Made by a program: the position numbers and the translations under genes. The notes beneath the pieces were generated by a model. It had not been told where the DNA came from. It was given only the letters and a program-made list of their open reading frames with translations, and searched no databases. Shown in pieces: positions 53,504-64,000 of a stretch of 64,000 bases of DNA. Each line of letters starts with the position of its first letter. The stretch's first letter is position 1. This stretch comes from Pedinophyceae sp. YPF-701 (taxonomy: Eukaryota > Chlorophyta > Pedinophyceae), in contig CAJZHL010000003.1 of NCBI GenBank assembly GCA_916048055.1, positions 62,001-126,000 on the forward strand, read 5' to 3'.

Positions 53504-54503
53504 TCGGGCAAAAGCCCTGCTGTTGTATAATGGAGCACTTGGGAGACAGGGATTCTCGAACGCCGGACAGACCCCGAGCGGTGTGCGGGCTGAGCGGCAG
53601 TGCAGGGGCGAGCTGGTGCGAATGCCGGGGGCCCGGCGGCGGGGCGGCGTCGCGCCGTGGTGCCACGCGAGGGAGTGGCGGGAGGAAGGGGGGGCGTGGC
53701 AGGGGCGGGCGTGGCGCCGGGGAGGCCATCGGGGGTGGCGAGGGCGTGCAGGCGATCGCTGCGAGTCCCCGACGCGGGCGGCGCGGGTTTGGGGGGCGCA
53801 GGGGTGTCGCGGAAGACGAGGCGTGAGAAATGGCCACCAGGGATTCTCGGCGCCTGGCGTCGCCCTGGGGTCGGCAGGGGCGCTTGCGCCGCGAGTCGGC
53901 GTGAGATAAGTAACCTCGTCCCTCGGGATGCGTGGTTACGGAATCAGATCCCGGAGACCGAGCGGCCGCGCAACAGGAAGTGATGCGCTTGGCCGAACGG
54001 CTTCGTGCGGGCGTGACGTACCTCGCGCGCGGCGGTTTTGGAGAACTGCTTGTTCTTCGATGCGACGTCGACGCCGGACTTGCGCATGCGAGTGGGGACG
54101 CGGACGCTGGCATTGCCGGTACCATTGAGGCGCTGTACGCGCAGCCTCACCCCCATCATGGTGCAACTGCGCGCGCGCTGCGAACGTCAGATATCGAAAC
54201 TATCCTGGCCGCCGCGCAATGCGCTGATGTTGACCGGTGACCGATCGCCGGGCACCAGTGGACGGCTATGGTCGGCTGCAGCTCTCGTGGCGCACGCGAC
54301 ACTCACACCAATGGCTGCCGCGTTCCTATTCGACGATCTCTGCAATGATACATGCCGGAGTTGCAGCGCGGGCCCAACCTATGTCCCCGAGCGCGCCGCG
54401 CGGACGCCCGCCAACACTGGGACCTTTTCTCACACAACCCCCAAACATCGCCGACGATCCGCTTCCGGCGCGCGACCCGCGCGGCGCCGCCCCCGCCCGC
54501 CCT
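53504..54503. other. Intergenic region with a possible small exon
   Basis: About 1 kb between the MPV17 start and the 3' end of the GST gene. It holds a candidate exon at 54022-54159 and two copies of CGAGAATCCCTG (minus strand) upstream of MPV17. Confidence 0.45.
54022..54159 (-). CDS. Candidate first exon of an unidentified small gene
   Basis: ATG-ATG at 54159 opens 46 codons (MMGVRLRVQRLNGTGNASVR... ending KQFSKTAARE) that stop exactly at a consensus-like donor GAG/GTACGT. The peptide is basic, and its codon use looks less GC-driven than spurious frames. No following exon could be recognised before MPV17, so it may be a chance frame. Confidence 0.25.
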
Positions 54504-55659
54504 TCACGCCCGCTTGTTGTGCGGGTGCAGGTCGAACTCGCCGTACGCCTCGTAGTCGAAGAAATCCAGCGACTTGTGTCTCTCGAACGCACGCAGCAGC
54601 AGCGCGCGGTCCGGCGACGCCACCCCGCTGCTCGGCCGCGCCGCCATCGCGTCCATCCACCGCCCCACCGCGCCGCCGTGCACGTCGTCGGCGCGCACGT
54701 CGAACCCCATCATACCCTGCAATCAAAACAAACCGCGATCACGCCCCGCGGACAGACCAGCGGCCCCCGGCGCAGACGTGGGGCACCTGCAGCACGACTC
54801 ACCTGCGCTGCGACGTCGAATCGCTCCAGGAACGGGTACACCAGGATGTCGGCGACAGTCGGGTGCGCGCCGACCAGGAACGGCCCGCCGTGGCGCTCCA
54901 GACTGTCCGCGAGCGGCTTCAACGACGCCACGAAGGACTCCCAGTGCGCGCTCGTCTGCAGCGGCAGCCGCACGGCGCCCCGCCGGTCGCTGCGACCGAC
55001 CACTGGCAGTCAGACTGACGGACGGACGGACTGACGGACGGCGCGGCGGTAGGCCCTCTTACCTGCCCCGACCCGATGCCCCAGTACCTGCCCGTCGACC
55101 CGGCCATCAGACTGAAGCCAGCCGACTGCACGCGGCCGAGAGGGCCGTCGATCAGGTCCCGCATGGCTGCCGCCGCCGCCGCGTCCTCCGGCGTGAGCTG
55201 CGCGGGCAGAGCGGCGAAGGAGAGCCTTGAGCGGTAGGCCGCGGATGCGGCAAGGCGTTCGCGACGTGTGGGCCGCGGGGGCGCGCACCGGCGGTCCAGC
55301 GAACGTGTCATCCACCCACTGCACAATGTCGGCGGATTCGACGACCACGGACCCGTCGTGCTCGACCGCGGGAACGAGGCCCCGCGGATTGACTCGCAGG
55401 AGGTCGGCGGGCTTGTTGCTGAGGTCCACGTGCCTCTGCGAGCGAAGCCACACCACGCCACAGCAGTCGAGATGTTTCCAACTGTCAGGGGTTGTCACTT
55501 CGAGGCGCCGGACGTCCCTCTGCCGAGCGATGAGAGGCGGGAGCGTCGTGCGCGTACCATGTTGAAGTCGATCCCCTTCTCCAGCATCGCCAGCCAGGCG
55601 CGGTGCGCGTACGGGCACAGGACGTGTGTGTACAGCGTTGGCGCCCCTGCCTGACCCAT
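54504..55659 (-). CDS. Glutathione S-transferase-like protein (CPYAHR type)
   Basis: Exons: 55558-55659, 55289-55435, 55063-55197, 54803-54955, 54504-54716. All five are in phase and give about 249 residues, a normal GST length. The thioredoxin-like domain has TLYTHVLCPYAHRAWLAMLE, with the active-site Cys of omega/lambda/DHAR-type enzymes, then NPRGLVPAVEHDGSVVVESA (cis-Pro loop and the E-S glutathione site). The helical domain includes FLVGAHPTVADILVYPFLE, the N-capping-box motif of GSTs. The Cys active site suggests thiol transferase or dehydroascorbate reductase activity rather than classical conjugation. Introns are about 90 to 145 bp. A (GACG)-rich short repeat lies in the intron at 55010-55040. 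Confidence 0.87.
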
Positions 55660-56393
55660 CGCGGCCCGAGCCCTCACCAAAGTCCGCGCGCTCCCCTGTC
55701 AACAGAGCACGTGTGTGATTGAGCTATCAAACCAGGCCGGTTCACAGCCCCTCTGATCGGCAGCACGGCGAGGCCCTGCAGCACAGATCGGCCCGCAGCG
55801 CATCGCAGCGCACAAGAGAAACCGCATGCCCTATCTGTGCGAATCACCTGAGGCGTGACACGCGCTGTGCGCTGCATGTCGCCGCAGCGGGGCCCCGCAC
55901 GCCTCCGCTCCCGCCCTCGCCTGCTGCCCCTAGGTCCGTGCGCTTCGTGCGAAAGAGAACACTTCCCAACGACGGCGTAGACGCCCGATGCACGTAAACC
56001 AGGTGAATGAGTCCAATGTCACATCCTCCGCGGCAGCGACGCCCTAGACTGCCCGCCTCAGGCGGCCCCTCACCCCCCCACACCAACTCGGACACTCCCA
56101 GGGCCTGGCCCCGGCGCCTGCACCGCGCCAGCCGCGAACCACGCCGTCGGCATGCGCTGCGATCGCGCGCCCCCGCCCGCGCCGCGCGATTTTTCGGAAG
56201 GGCTCTGCACGAGAGAGCGTCTTTCCGACACACACATGCGCGCCAGCCCGTCCCGACCGCCACGCAAAGGTGCGCTGTCGCGCCGCGGCGCGCACGCGGA
56301 CACAGACGCTGTTCGCCCGCACGGTTGCAGGCGGCCCGGGTCCGCTGCCGCAACCCTCGCCCGTTGCGGCACACCCAACCCTGCAGCTCCACG
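55660..56393. other. Intergenic region
   Basis: About 730 bp between the GST start and the 3' end of the CX9C gene, both on the minus strand. Promoter of the GST gene expected. No other feature recognised. Confidence 0.45.
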
Positions 56394-57283
56394 TCAGGCG
56401 CCGTCCTTCTGCGCGGCGCCTTCGCCGCCCTTCTTCGACCACGAGTCTATGAGGAACTTGGAGTACTCGATCGGTCCGAGCCGCATCTCCGCGGGCCGGA
56501 GCGGAGGCTCCGCGGTGTTCTCCATGCCCAGGTGCCCAAACGTCTTCAGCCACGCCTCGCGCGCGGACTCGCGGTCCTTGTGCAGCTCGAAGTAGCAGGG
56601 GCGCTCGCTCGGCGGCACCTGGAGCCCGGCGGCCCCGGCCGGGCCGAGCGGCCCCGTCGCGGGGTCGTGGGACACCGACGGGCCGCTCTGCGCGGGCGCT
56701 GCGCCCGCGCGCCGGCGCTGCTGGGCGCGGGCGAGCTCGAGGTCGGAGTCCGCGGCGGCGGCCGCGGAGTGCGCTGCTGTGGACTGCGGCGGTGGAGGGC
56801 TCGCCGGGGAACGCCGCTCCCTCTCGGCGCGCTCCTTCCAGCCGTCGATGTTGTTCTTCTGCGTACGCGGGGGCGTCCGGTTGCTTCGTCAGGGACGCGG
56901 AGGGCGACGGCGCACGGCACACCGGCTCCGAGCTTTGCGCCGCGCGCAGGGCATCGAGGTACGCGCGCGGCACGGCCGCCGCGTCCGTGCGACCGCGTCT
57001 GGGTGCTGCCACCGACATTGTCTGCCTCAGAGGGTGGCGCGCGTCCGAGTGCGACGCCGCGCGCCGTCGTGCGCGGTGCGCTCACCTTGATGCACTGCCA
57101 CAGGGCGCCGTAGAACGGCGCGCACTCCTGGAAGCGCCCGTACACGTAGTTCTCCTCGATCTTCTGGAAGATGCGCACGCAGTTCCACGCGTCGTCCAGG
57201 ATGTCGGTGCAGCTCTCCCTGCCCTCCTTGGCACGGCGCTCCAGCTCGTCGCTGGGCGTCAGGTCCTTCTTCAGCAGCACCAT
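56394..57283 (-). CDS. Twin CX9C protein with a plant/animal-atypical C-terminal extension
   Basis: Exons: 57086-57283 and 56394-56858. The first exon encodes CTDILDDAWNC and CAPFYGALWQC, two CX9C motifs 21 residues apart in helices. This is the coiled-coil-helix fold imported into the mitochondrial intermembrane space by MIA40. The linker IFQKIEENYVYGRFQE, with its YGRF motif, resembles the DUF3128/EMI1 group. The second exon adds a charged, Pro/Ala-rich linker and then a conserved-looking module (WLKTFGHLGMENTAEPPLRP, then IEYSKFLIDSWSKKG). Family members are usually little longer than the twin CX9C unit, so the extension of about 155 residues is unusual. Role could be respiratory complex assembly; this is inference. 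Confidence 0.75.
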
Positions 57284-58008
57284 GGCGGGCACACGAGACG
57301 GACTTCCCGGAGTCGACGTGTCTCTGGAGCTCGCGCGGGACGACTGACGCTCCGAGCACGCGGTCGTCCCCCTAGCCCTTCCTCCCAAGCAACAGCCCGT
57401 GCGCTACTACCGGCCGTGAGCTCGCGGAAAGGATACGTCGCTGCTGTTCCGCGCTGTTCCCTCTCCCTCTCTGTCGCTCTCTGACCACCCCGGGGTGGTC
57501 TCGACTCGCGCCAGCCTTGCTGGAACAAGGGAAAAAGAAGCAGGAACGTCGGGGAGGGCCGCTTGTTGAAAATAGCGAGAATCACGAAGCATGTGGCCCA
57601 CACCAGGCGCCGCCGGTGCGCCATGGCTCCGTCCGCGCCTCCAGCGCTGCGAACGGGGCGGTCGAAACACGTCCGTGCTCCATGTCTGCCAGCGTGCCTG
57701 ACGCTGCGATCGCCGCTACATTGCCCCTCGACCGCCCCTCCGCGGCGGACTCAGCGCGGCCTCGGATGCGCAGATAGGCCGCCGCGCCGCCCCGGTCTGA
57801 GCTGCGGACTCGGTGACGCTGAAGGCTTCACACGCAGAGGCAGCCCACTGCGTCACACAAGTTGCGCAAGAGCATGAGGATGTGACGGGTCGCTCGCCGA
57901 GATCGTTGTCGGATCGAAGCGACTCCAAAGCGAGGAATATAAGGACGCTGGGAACGCGCAGCTGGCGCGAGGTGCTCTGGTTCAGCTTCGGGCCGCGGTA
58001 TCCTCACC
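57284..58008. other. Divergent promoter region, CX9C gene / eEFSec
   Basis: About 725 bp between divergent starts. It contains the TATA-like element assigned to eEFSec. No RNA gene recognised. Confidence 0.5.
57936..57944 (+). promoter_or_regulatory. TATA-like element of the eEFSec gene
   Basis: AATATAAGG lies 65 bp before the ATG at 58009 in an otherwise GC-rich region. Transcription would start near 57970, leaving a short 5' UTR. Confidence 0.5.
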
Positions 58009-60084
58009 ATGGGGGACGAGGACCCCCGCTCCACGCTGAACGTGAACGTAGGCGTGATGGGCCACGTGGACTGCGGAAAGACGAGCCTAGGTGCGCATGA
58101 GGCATTCCGTTTGTCACGCCTCCCATCCAGCCGTGACAGGCGCGCGGGTTCCGGCTCGGGTCCTGGCCCCCGCCCGCCATCTCCTTCCCTCCGATCCCAC
58201 ACCGCCTCACTCGCTTCGCCGGACGCGCCTTTCGGGGCGGACACTCCCGCGCGCAGGCTGCACTGCCACGTCGCCGGTTGCCCACCGCTCTCACCTCCGC
58301 CGCCTCTCCGCGACGCAGTGGCCGCGCTGTCCACGAGCCTGTCGACGGCGTCGCTCGACAAACACCCGCAGTCGCGCGAACGCGGCATCACCCTCGACCT
58401 CGGCTTCAGCTCCTTCCGCGCCGACACGCCAGCAGACCTGAAACCTCGAGTGAGCGCCGATCAAGTCCAAGTCACCCTGGTCGACTGCCCGGGACACGCG
58501 GTGCGGCCCCGGGACGCGCGCACCGCTCGCCTCCCTTCCACGACATACCCGCAGCGGCCGTCCCTGGTCGGACCCCTCCCCCCTTCCTGGCGACACGCCC
58601 ACACATATGTTTCGAAGTGTCTCGTTGCAGACTTTGCTGAAGACCATCCTGGGCGGCGCGGGGATCATCGACGCGCTCGTCCTGGTCATCGACGCCGTCG
58701 CGGGCGTCCAGGCGCAGACCGCGGAGTGCATCGTCGTCGGCGAGTGCGTGCGCGCGCAGCGCATGCTTTGCGTGATCAACAAAACCGACCTCCTGCCCGA
58801 GGAGGGGCGCGACGGCGCCGTCGCGAAGCTCGCGAAGCGACTCTCCGCGACGCTCGCGCGGACGGCGTTCCGCGGCGCGGAGGTCGTCGCGGTCGCGGCC
58901 CGTCCCGGCGGGGGCGACGGCGTCGACCGCGCGGGGGCCGCGGAGCGCGCGTGGGGCGTGCGGGAGCTCGCGGAGCGCCTGGTGCGGTTCGCCGGGGACG
59001 TGCGGCGCGCCCCGGACCCGCCGACGGGGCAGCCGGGCCGCCCGCTGCTGATGGCAACAGACCACTGTTTTACGGTCAAGGGGCAGGGGACGGTGATGAC
59101 TGGGACGGTGCTGCACGGGGCGGTGGCGAAGGGGGACGAGGTGGAGGTGGCGGGGACGGGGCTGGTGCGGCGCGTGCGCAGCGTGCAGGCGTTCGGGCGC
59201 GCGGTGTCGCGGGCGAGCGAGGGCGACCGCTGCGGGGTGTGCCTGGTGCAACTCCCCCCCGAGGCCGTTCGGAGCGAGCGCGGGCTGCTCTGCGCGCCCG
59301 GCACGGTCGCCGCGGTGCAGCAGTGCGTCGCCATCGTCCGGCGCGTCAGGTTCTTTCCGTCAGCGGTGCCCTCGCGGTCAAAGGTGCACATCACCGCCGG
59401 GCACGCGACGGTCATGGCGCAGGTGTCCTTCGTCGCGCCCGACGAAGACGGCGCCGCCGTGGCCTGGGACCCCGCGGCGCTGTACGCCGCGCTGGACGAG
59501 CTGCCGGGGTGCGACGAGGACGCGGCTGACGACCAGAACGGCCCCGCGACGCTCGCGGCGCTGACGTTCGAGCGGCCGCTGCTCGCACCCGTGGGCGCGC
59601 GGATCATCGGGTCGCGGCTCGACATGGACCCGTCGGAGGGCCGGTGCCGGATCGCCTTTGAGGGCACTCTGGTGGGGGCGCTGGCGGGGGGCGCGGGGGG
59701 TTGCGCGACGGACCACGTGCGGTCGTACCGCCCGAAGGAACGCGAGGGGCGCGTCGAGCGCGTGGAGCCCGACAGTGGCGGCGTGATTGTGCGGGACTTG
59801 TTCCCAAAGGGTTGCGACATTGTGCCCTTCCTCGGAATGCGTGTGGCGCTCGTGCGCGACGAGTTCGCCGGCGACGGCGCGCGGGGGAGCATGGACGGTC
59901 TGGAAGTGGGGAGTGTGGCCGAGGAGGACGCGGAGGCGACGGTGGAGAGGGGGTTCGGACTGTCGGGAAAGGTGCGGCTGCAGCTGGGGCGCGGGGCGCC
60001 CGCGGCGGGGCTCGAGGGGCGCCGAGCGGTGCTGCGGTTCCGCAAGATTATGTCCGGCCCGGATCGCGGCATGATCGTGCAGTG
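58009..60084 (+). CDS. EEFSEC: Selenocysteine-specific elongation factor eEFSec
   Basis: GTPase that carries Sec-tRNA(Sec) to UGA codons in selenoprotein mRNAs. Exons: 58009-58090, 58319-58500, 58631-60084, in phase. GTPase motifs: VGVMGHVDCGKTSL (P-loop, with Cys where most eEFSec have Ser), SRERGITLDLGFSSF (switch I), TLVDCPGHA (G3) and VINKTDLLPEE (G4). Domain II is marked by DHCFTVKGQGTVMTGTVLHG, and the eEFSec-specific region VRFFPSAVPSRSKVHITAGH follows. Domain IV ends RRAVLRFRKIMSGPDRGMIV, where the conserved basic end binds the Sec machinery. Intron 1 is 228 bp, stop-free and divisible by three. Its presence implies that UGA may be read as selenocysteine in this genome, so some annotated stops elsewhere could be wrong. 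Confidence 0.95.
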
Positions 60085-60249
60085 ATACCCCTACAAACCC
60101 GGACCGCGCTAGGGACTGGGAGCTGCCTCCTGCCAACTGGCAAGTTGTTTGATGCCGTCATTTCTTTAACACGAAGCCGCACTGGTTTTTCGCGGCGCGG
60201 AAGCATGCTCCGCGGATATGTGAACTGCGAGGGTGCACGCGGCAGCGCC

Positions 60250-63200
60250 TCACGACTGCTCGGATGGTGTCGGCACGCCAAGGAGCTTGCAGTAGCGCGC
60301 CATGGCCTCCGCGGACACGGGGCGCTCGTGGACGTTGACCTCGAAGAGCCGGCGCAGCTCCAGCGCGGTGTACTTGCCCAGGAGGGACTTGACGACCGCC
60401 GGCCGCGCGACCTCGTCCACAGCCTTCATCAGAGTCTCCCAGTACCGCCGCGCGTGCTCCACGCCCTCAAGAGACTCGAACGCCCACCGCTGCCACGCGT
60501 CGCTCGACCCCGCGGCGCCCTCTGATCCCGTGCTGCGCTCCGCCGCCGACAGCGCCGCGTTCGCGTTGTCCGGAGACACCATCGGCAGCAGCATGCCCTG
60601 CAGCGCCTGCAACACCAGCCACGACGCAGACCTCGTCAGATGCGTAGCAGACGTGCCTGAGAAGCGATGTGCAGAGCACGAAACCGCAACGCACTCCAGC
60701 GCTACATCCTGTGGGCAACACGTGCAAAGGAGTGCGTCGCACCGATCCGAGGGCGCCGATGTCCCACAGGATCCGCTGCACGCCCGCACGCGTGGCCTCG
60801 GTGGTCGCCGCCATCCCCTCCACGAGCAGCACGCCTGCCGCCGCCCCCGCCAGCCCCACCGCGTACGACACCGCCGCCCCGGTGCCGGACGCAGGCTCCC
60901 CCGCGGCACCCGCCCCGCCCTCCAGCGCCTGCGCGAACCCCTTCAGGCTCGTGAGCAGACCGAGGACGTCCTCGTCGACGACGCGGTGTTCCCGCGGCCG
61001 CGCGACCAGAGGCCGCGACAGCAGCCGGCCAACGCGCACTGCAGCCAGCAGCCCGCCCTCGGCCCGCAGCGTCCGCAGACACAGCCCGACGAGCGCCTCC
61101 ATCCGCGCAAGCACATTCGAGAGCGCCTCGGACAGCTGCTTGCCCCCGCCCGCGCCCCCCGCGAGCCGCAGCCCTGCGGTGCGGAAGTGCGCCGCTGCCG
61201 CCTCGGTGCTCAGCACCGTCGCGGCGAGGATCTCGACGCTCTGTTCGGATGGAAGGAGCCCTGACGTGCTCGAGGAGACCGCGGCGAGCGCGGTGCTGCC
61301 GCCGGAGAAGGAGGCCGCGCGCGTGTTGCGGTGCCGCTTCCAAGCGTTCAAGGTGACCTTCGCGACCTCCCGCGCGGATACCTCGTCGTCCTGGTTCTGA
61401 TGCGACGCGGCGTCGCGGGCGAAGGGCGCCATCGCCGACGAAACGTCCTGGCATGACGCGCGCGGGAGGGGGGTGAAGTGGAAGGCGGTAGAATTGGTGC
61501 CCGTGATGATCCGCGCGGCCGGCTCGCGGGCGGCCAGACCCGTGAAACTTGCGTCCGCGGCAAGGTGCGCCGCGACGGAGTTCGGCGAGATCGCGGAGGA
61601 CATGGCTTGGTGGCACGTGCACAGCACGCGCGCAGCAGCATCCTCCAGGACGGGCACGAGCCGCTGCACGCAAGTGGCCGTCGCGCGCGTCCCGTCAGGA
61701 AGCAAGCTCTCTGGAGACGCCGGCGGTGCTGCCGCGTGGTGCAAGGAGCGGGCGGGGCGGTGCAGGGTGCATGTGGTCTGACAGAACGACTCACCTCGGA
61801 CAGGTCCGGCAGCCTCGACGCCCACCACGTGATCGAGGTGGCCACCTCCTGTGCGATCGCCGTCACGGACTGTCCCGGCGCCTGCAGCGCTGCCCCGGCC
61901 GTCAGCGTCGACGCCGCTGCCTGCGACGCCTGCGGCCGCCTCTCGGCCCCGCCGGGCAGTCCTGCGGCCGCGACGCGGCCCTCCGGCTGGACTGCGCGCA
62001 CAGCATCGCGCGCAGTAGCGTGCCGGCGGATCGCCTGCGCGCTGTACGGCAGCCAGATCTCCTCGCCCGCCCGCCGCATCAATGCCGCCAGCGGTCCGCC
62101 AGACGGGCCCCCTGAGCCGCACCCGGCCGGAAGCAGCGCGTTGACGCGGCTGCCCGAGATGTCGACGCCCAGCGTCGCCGCGCAGTGCTCCACGGCGGAC
62201 CACGAGTCGACCGCGAAGTCGCTCACCAGCTGAGCGACGACGGGGAGCAGGCTCGGCGACCCGCGCGCCGCGCCCACGGCCGCGACGATCTCGACGCCGA
62301 TGCTCTCTCTGCGGCTGAGCTTCGTTTCGCCGCGCCCGGACGCCGCCACGCGCCCGTCAGAGATGCCGCCGCTGGCGGTGCGCCCTGCGCCTGCATCGCC
62401 ACTGAGCTCGACATCGATCGAGAACCCCAGCGACTTCTTGCGCTCCCCTTGCGTGGCATTCTGCTGGCCGGTGGAACCCCACCACCACGACATCCACGAC
62501 GTTTGGGGGGCGTTTTTGTCAGACCCCCCCAGCAGCTGCTCCCCGCCGACCAGCGCGGCCACCGCCGCCGCGCACGCCCCGTGCGCCTCGTACCACGTCA
62601 GTAGCAGACACGACACCAGCTCCTTCGCACTCGGGACTCCCCCCCTGCTCCCAGAACCCCCCCCCTCCTTGCGGACGCTGCTCGCTTTCGCCGGCGTCGC
62701 GCCGCCGGCCTCCGCGGCACGCGGCCGCATCACGTCCCGGATCTGCTGCGGCAAGGCCGGCACGTGCATCGGCCCCACGCGCAGACACACGCGCCCCACT
62801 GCCTGCACTGCCTGCAGCGCCCGCGTAAACACGTCGCCGGTCGCCTGCGCGGCCAGCCACGCCGCCTCGGCGTCCATCCCCACGACCACGTTCCCCTCGA
62901 GCGGACTCGCTCCTGGCCGGAACCCCCGCGCCAGCAGACCCGCTTTGCCCCCCGTCCGCGCGACGGCCCGCAACACCGCGGTGTCGACGCCCTCCGCCGC
63001 AGACTCCCGCACCCACTCCACGCTGTCCTGGAGCGCGCCGAGCTGCGCGAGGCACGACAGCAGCTGGTCGAGGTCGTTCTCGACGCTGCCGGCGGGGGCG
63101 TGCGCGGGCGGCGGCGGCGGTTCGCTCAACGACAGCGACGCGCCCTCCCGCTCGCCCGCCCCGCTCCGCCGCGCGCGCACAAGGCCCGCCGCGAGCTCCT

Positions 63201-64000
63201 CGAGATCCAGCTCCTCCGCCAGCACCTGCGCGGCGAGCGCGCGCGACCCGCGCGGCGCGTCCGACCACACGTGGCCCTCCAGCGCCGTGCGCAGACACCC
63301 CTCAATACGCCCCCGCGCGTCAGTCAGACCGGCCCGCACGCCCGCGAGCGCAGGGAGCCCCGCGAGCTCGGACCGCGCCGCCTTCGCGCACGCGTCCAGC
63401 AGCACCGCGACGGCCTCCTGCAGCGCTCCCTTCTGCGTCAGCGCTTCTACTTTCGCGGGAGACCCCCGGAGGGCCTCGACCGCCTCGAGGAGCTTCATGA
63501 GCTCAGAGAGCTCGGTCTGCCGCCGCCAGTGCGTCAGCAGGGACGACGCCTGCGCGCCCAGGCGCCGCTGCGCCTCGTCGAGAGTGGACCGCAGGGACCG
63601 GAGCTCGTCCTGGGAGCTGAGGAAGAGGCGCAGGATGTCCGAGTAGTTGTGGATGGCCTTCGTGAAGCCCGCGCGGTACCGCGGGACGACGGCGTCGATC
63701 AACGCCTCCACACGGTCCTGCTGGCCGCGCACCTGCGACAATGCGACGGCGCGGTTGCCGGTCGGCGGCGCAGCGGAGAGGCACAGCGCGTCTGGGAGGC
63801 GCGCAGCTGCGACGTGTGGGGCTGTGCGGGGGTGGTCGCGAGGTCGGGGGGGGTGTGGGGGGGTGTGGCACCTTGTCCAGGGCGCGGTCAGGGTTGAAGT
63901 CGTTGACGATGCTGAGGATCTGCGGAAGCGCGTCGAAGGCCGGGGACTTGTACTGCTCCTTCACCGTGTCCAGCTGGCGGTCCACTTCGCTCCAGTCGAA
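60250..64000 (-). CDS. EXOC4: Exocyst complex subunit SEC8 (EXOC4), N-terminus outside the window
   Basis: Subunit of the octameric exocyst that tethers secretory vesicles to the plasma membrane. Exons: 63872-64000 (cut by the window edge), 61795-63732, about 60743-61710, 60250-60606. The visible start is EVDRQLDTVKEQYKSPAFDA, then LPQILSIVNDFNPDRALDK. After the first intron comes VRGQQDRVEALIDAVVPRYR and GFTKAIHNYSDILRLFLSSQ, matching the SEC8 N-terminal coiled-coil domain. The middle is helical with long Ala/Gly/Ser inserts. The C-terminal part (LLTSLKGFAQALEGG, then KAVDEVARPAVVKSLLGKYT and ELRRLFEVNV) is CATCHR-type helical bundle. Perhaps 20 N-terminal residues are missing. The 3' end is only 165 bp from the eEFSec stop. 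Confidence 0.87.

Noticed and set aside
1-64000. Prokaryotic or viral origin; CRISPR arrays, operons or prophage
   Set aside because: Spliceosomal introns in nearly every gene, eukaryote-specific families and absence of ribosome-binding-site-led gene strings.

Overview
This is nuclear DNA from a GC-rich, photosynthetic, ciliated eukaryotic microalga. Almost every gene is interrupted by short GC-rich introns (about 65 to 540 bp), so single open frames are only exons. I rebuilt most genes by matching splice sites, reading phase and family similarity. Plastid genes are present: lycopene cyclase, the FAD6-type omega-6 desaturase, a PsbP-family lumenal protein with a twin-arginine signal, and a plant-type PEP-mutase-family protein. 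LZTFL1/BBS17 points to cilia and eEFSec to selenoprotein synthesis. The exact lineage (green alga or an alga with a secondary plastid such as a haptophyte) cannot be fixed from the sequence.

Layout, left to right. 0-17 kb: DDX23/PRP28 helicase (+), DR1/NC2-beta (-), VPS2/CHMP2 (-), LZTFL1 (+), a plastid isocitrate-lyase/PEP-mutase-family protein (+), a FACT SSRP1/POB3 protein that lacks its N-terminal domain (+), lycopene beta-cyclase (-), a proline-rich hypothetical (-) and a DMAC1-like small membrane protein (-). 17-32 kb: a large multi-pass membrane protein (+), a secreted aldonolactone-oxidase-type flavoprotein (+), FAD6 desaturase (-), a membrane-anchored protein with two tandem copies of an unknown domain (-), and a thylakoid-lumen PsbP protein (+). 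32-43.4 kb: one very large GHKL-ATPase gene of MORC/SMCHD1 type (-) with about 18 exons. 44-48.4 kb: ISCU (+), an RPP21-type RNase P/MRP subunit (-) and an orphan gene (+). 48.4-51.7 kb: an island of visibly lower GC holding a Penelope-like reverse transcriptase (-), flanked by strong hairpins. 51.7-64 kb: MPV17/PMP22 (-), a glutathione transferase (-), a twin CX9C protein (-), eEFSec (+) and exocyst SEC8 (-), which runs off the right edge.

The genes are unrelated housekeeping and organelle functions on both strands; there is no operon. Two features stand out. First, at least seven introns have a GC instead of GT donor, and each is supported by reading phase on both sides; several also restore strongly conserved sequence. 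Second, the FACT subunit has an unusual domain content. The tandem-domain membrane protein, the giant GHKL gene and the hairpin-flanked retroelement are the least explained parts.
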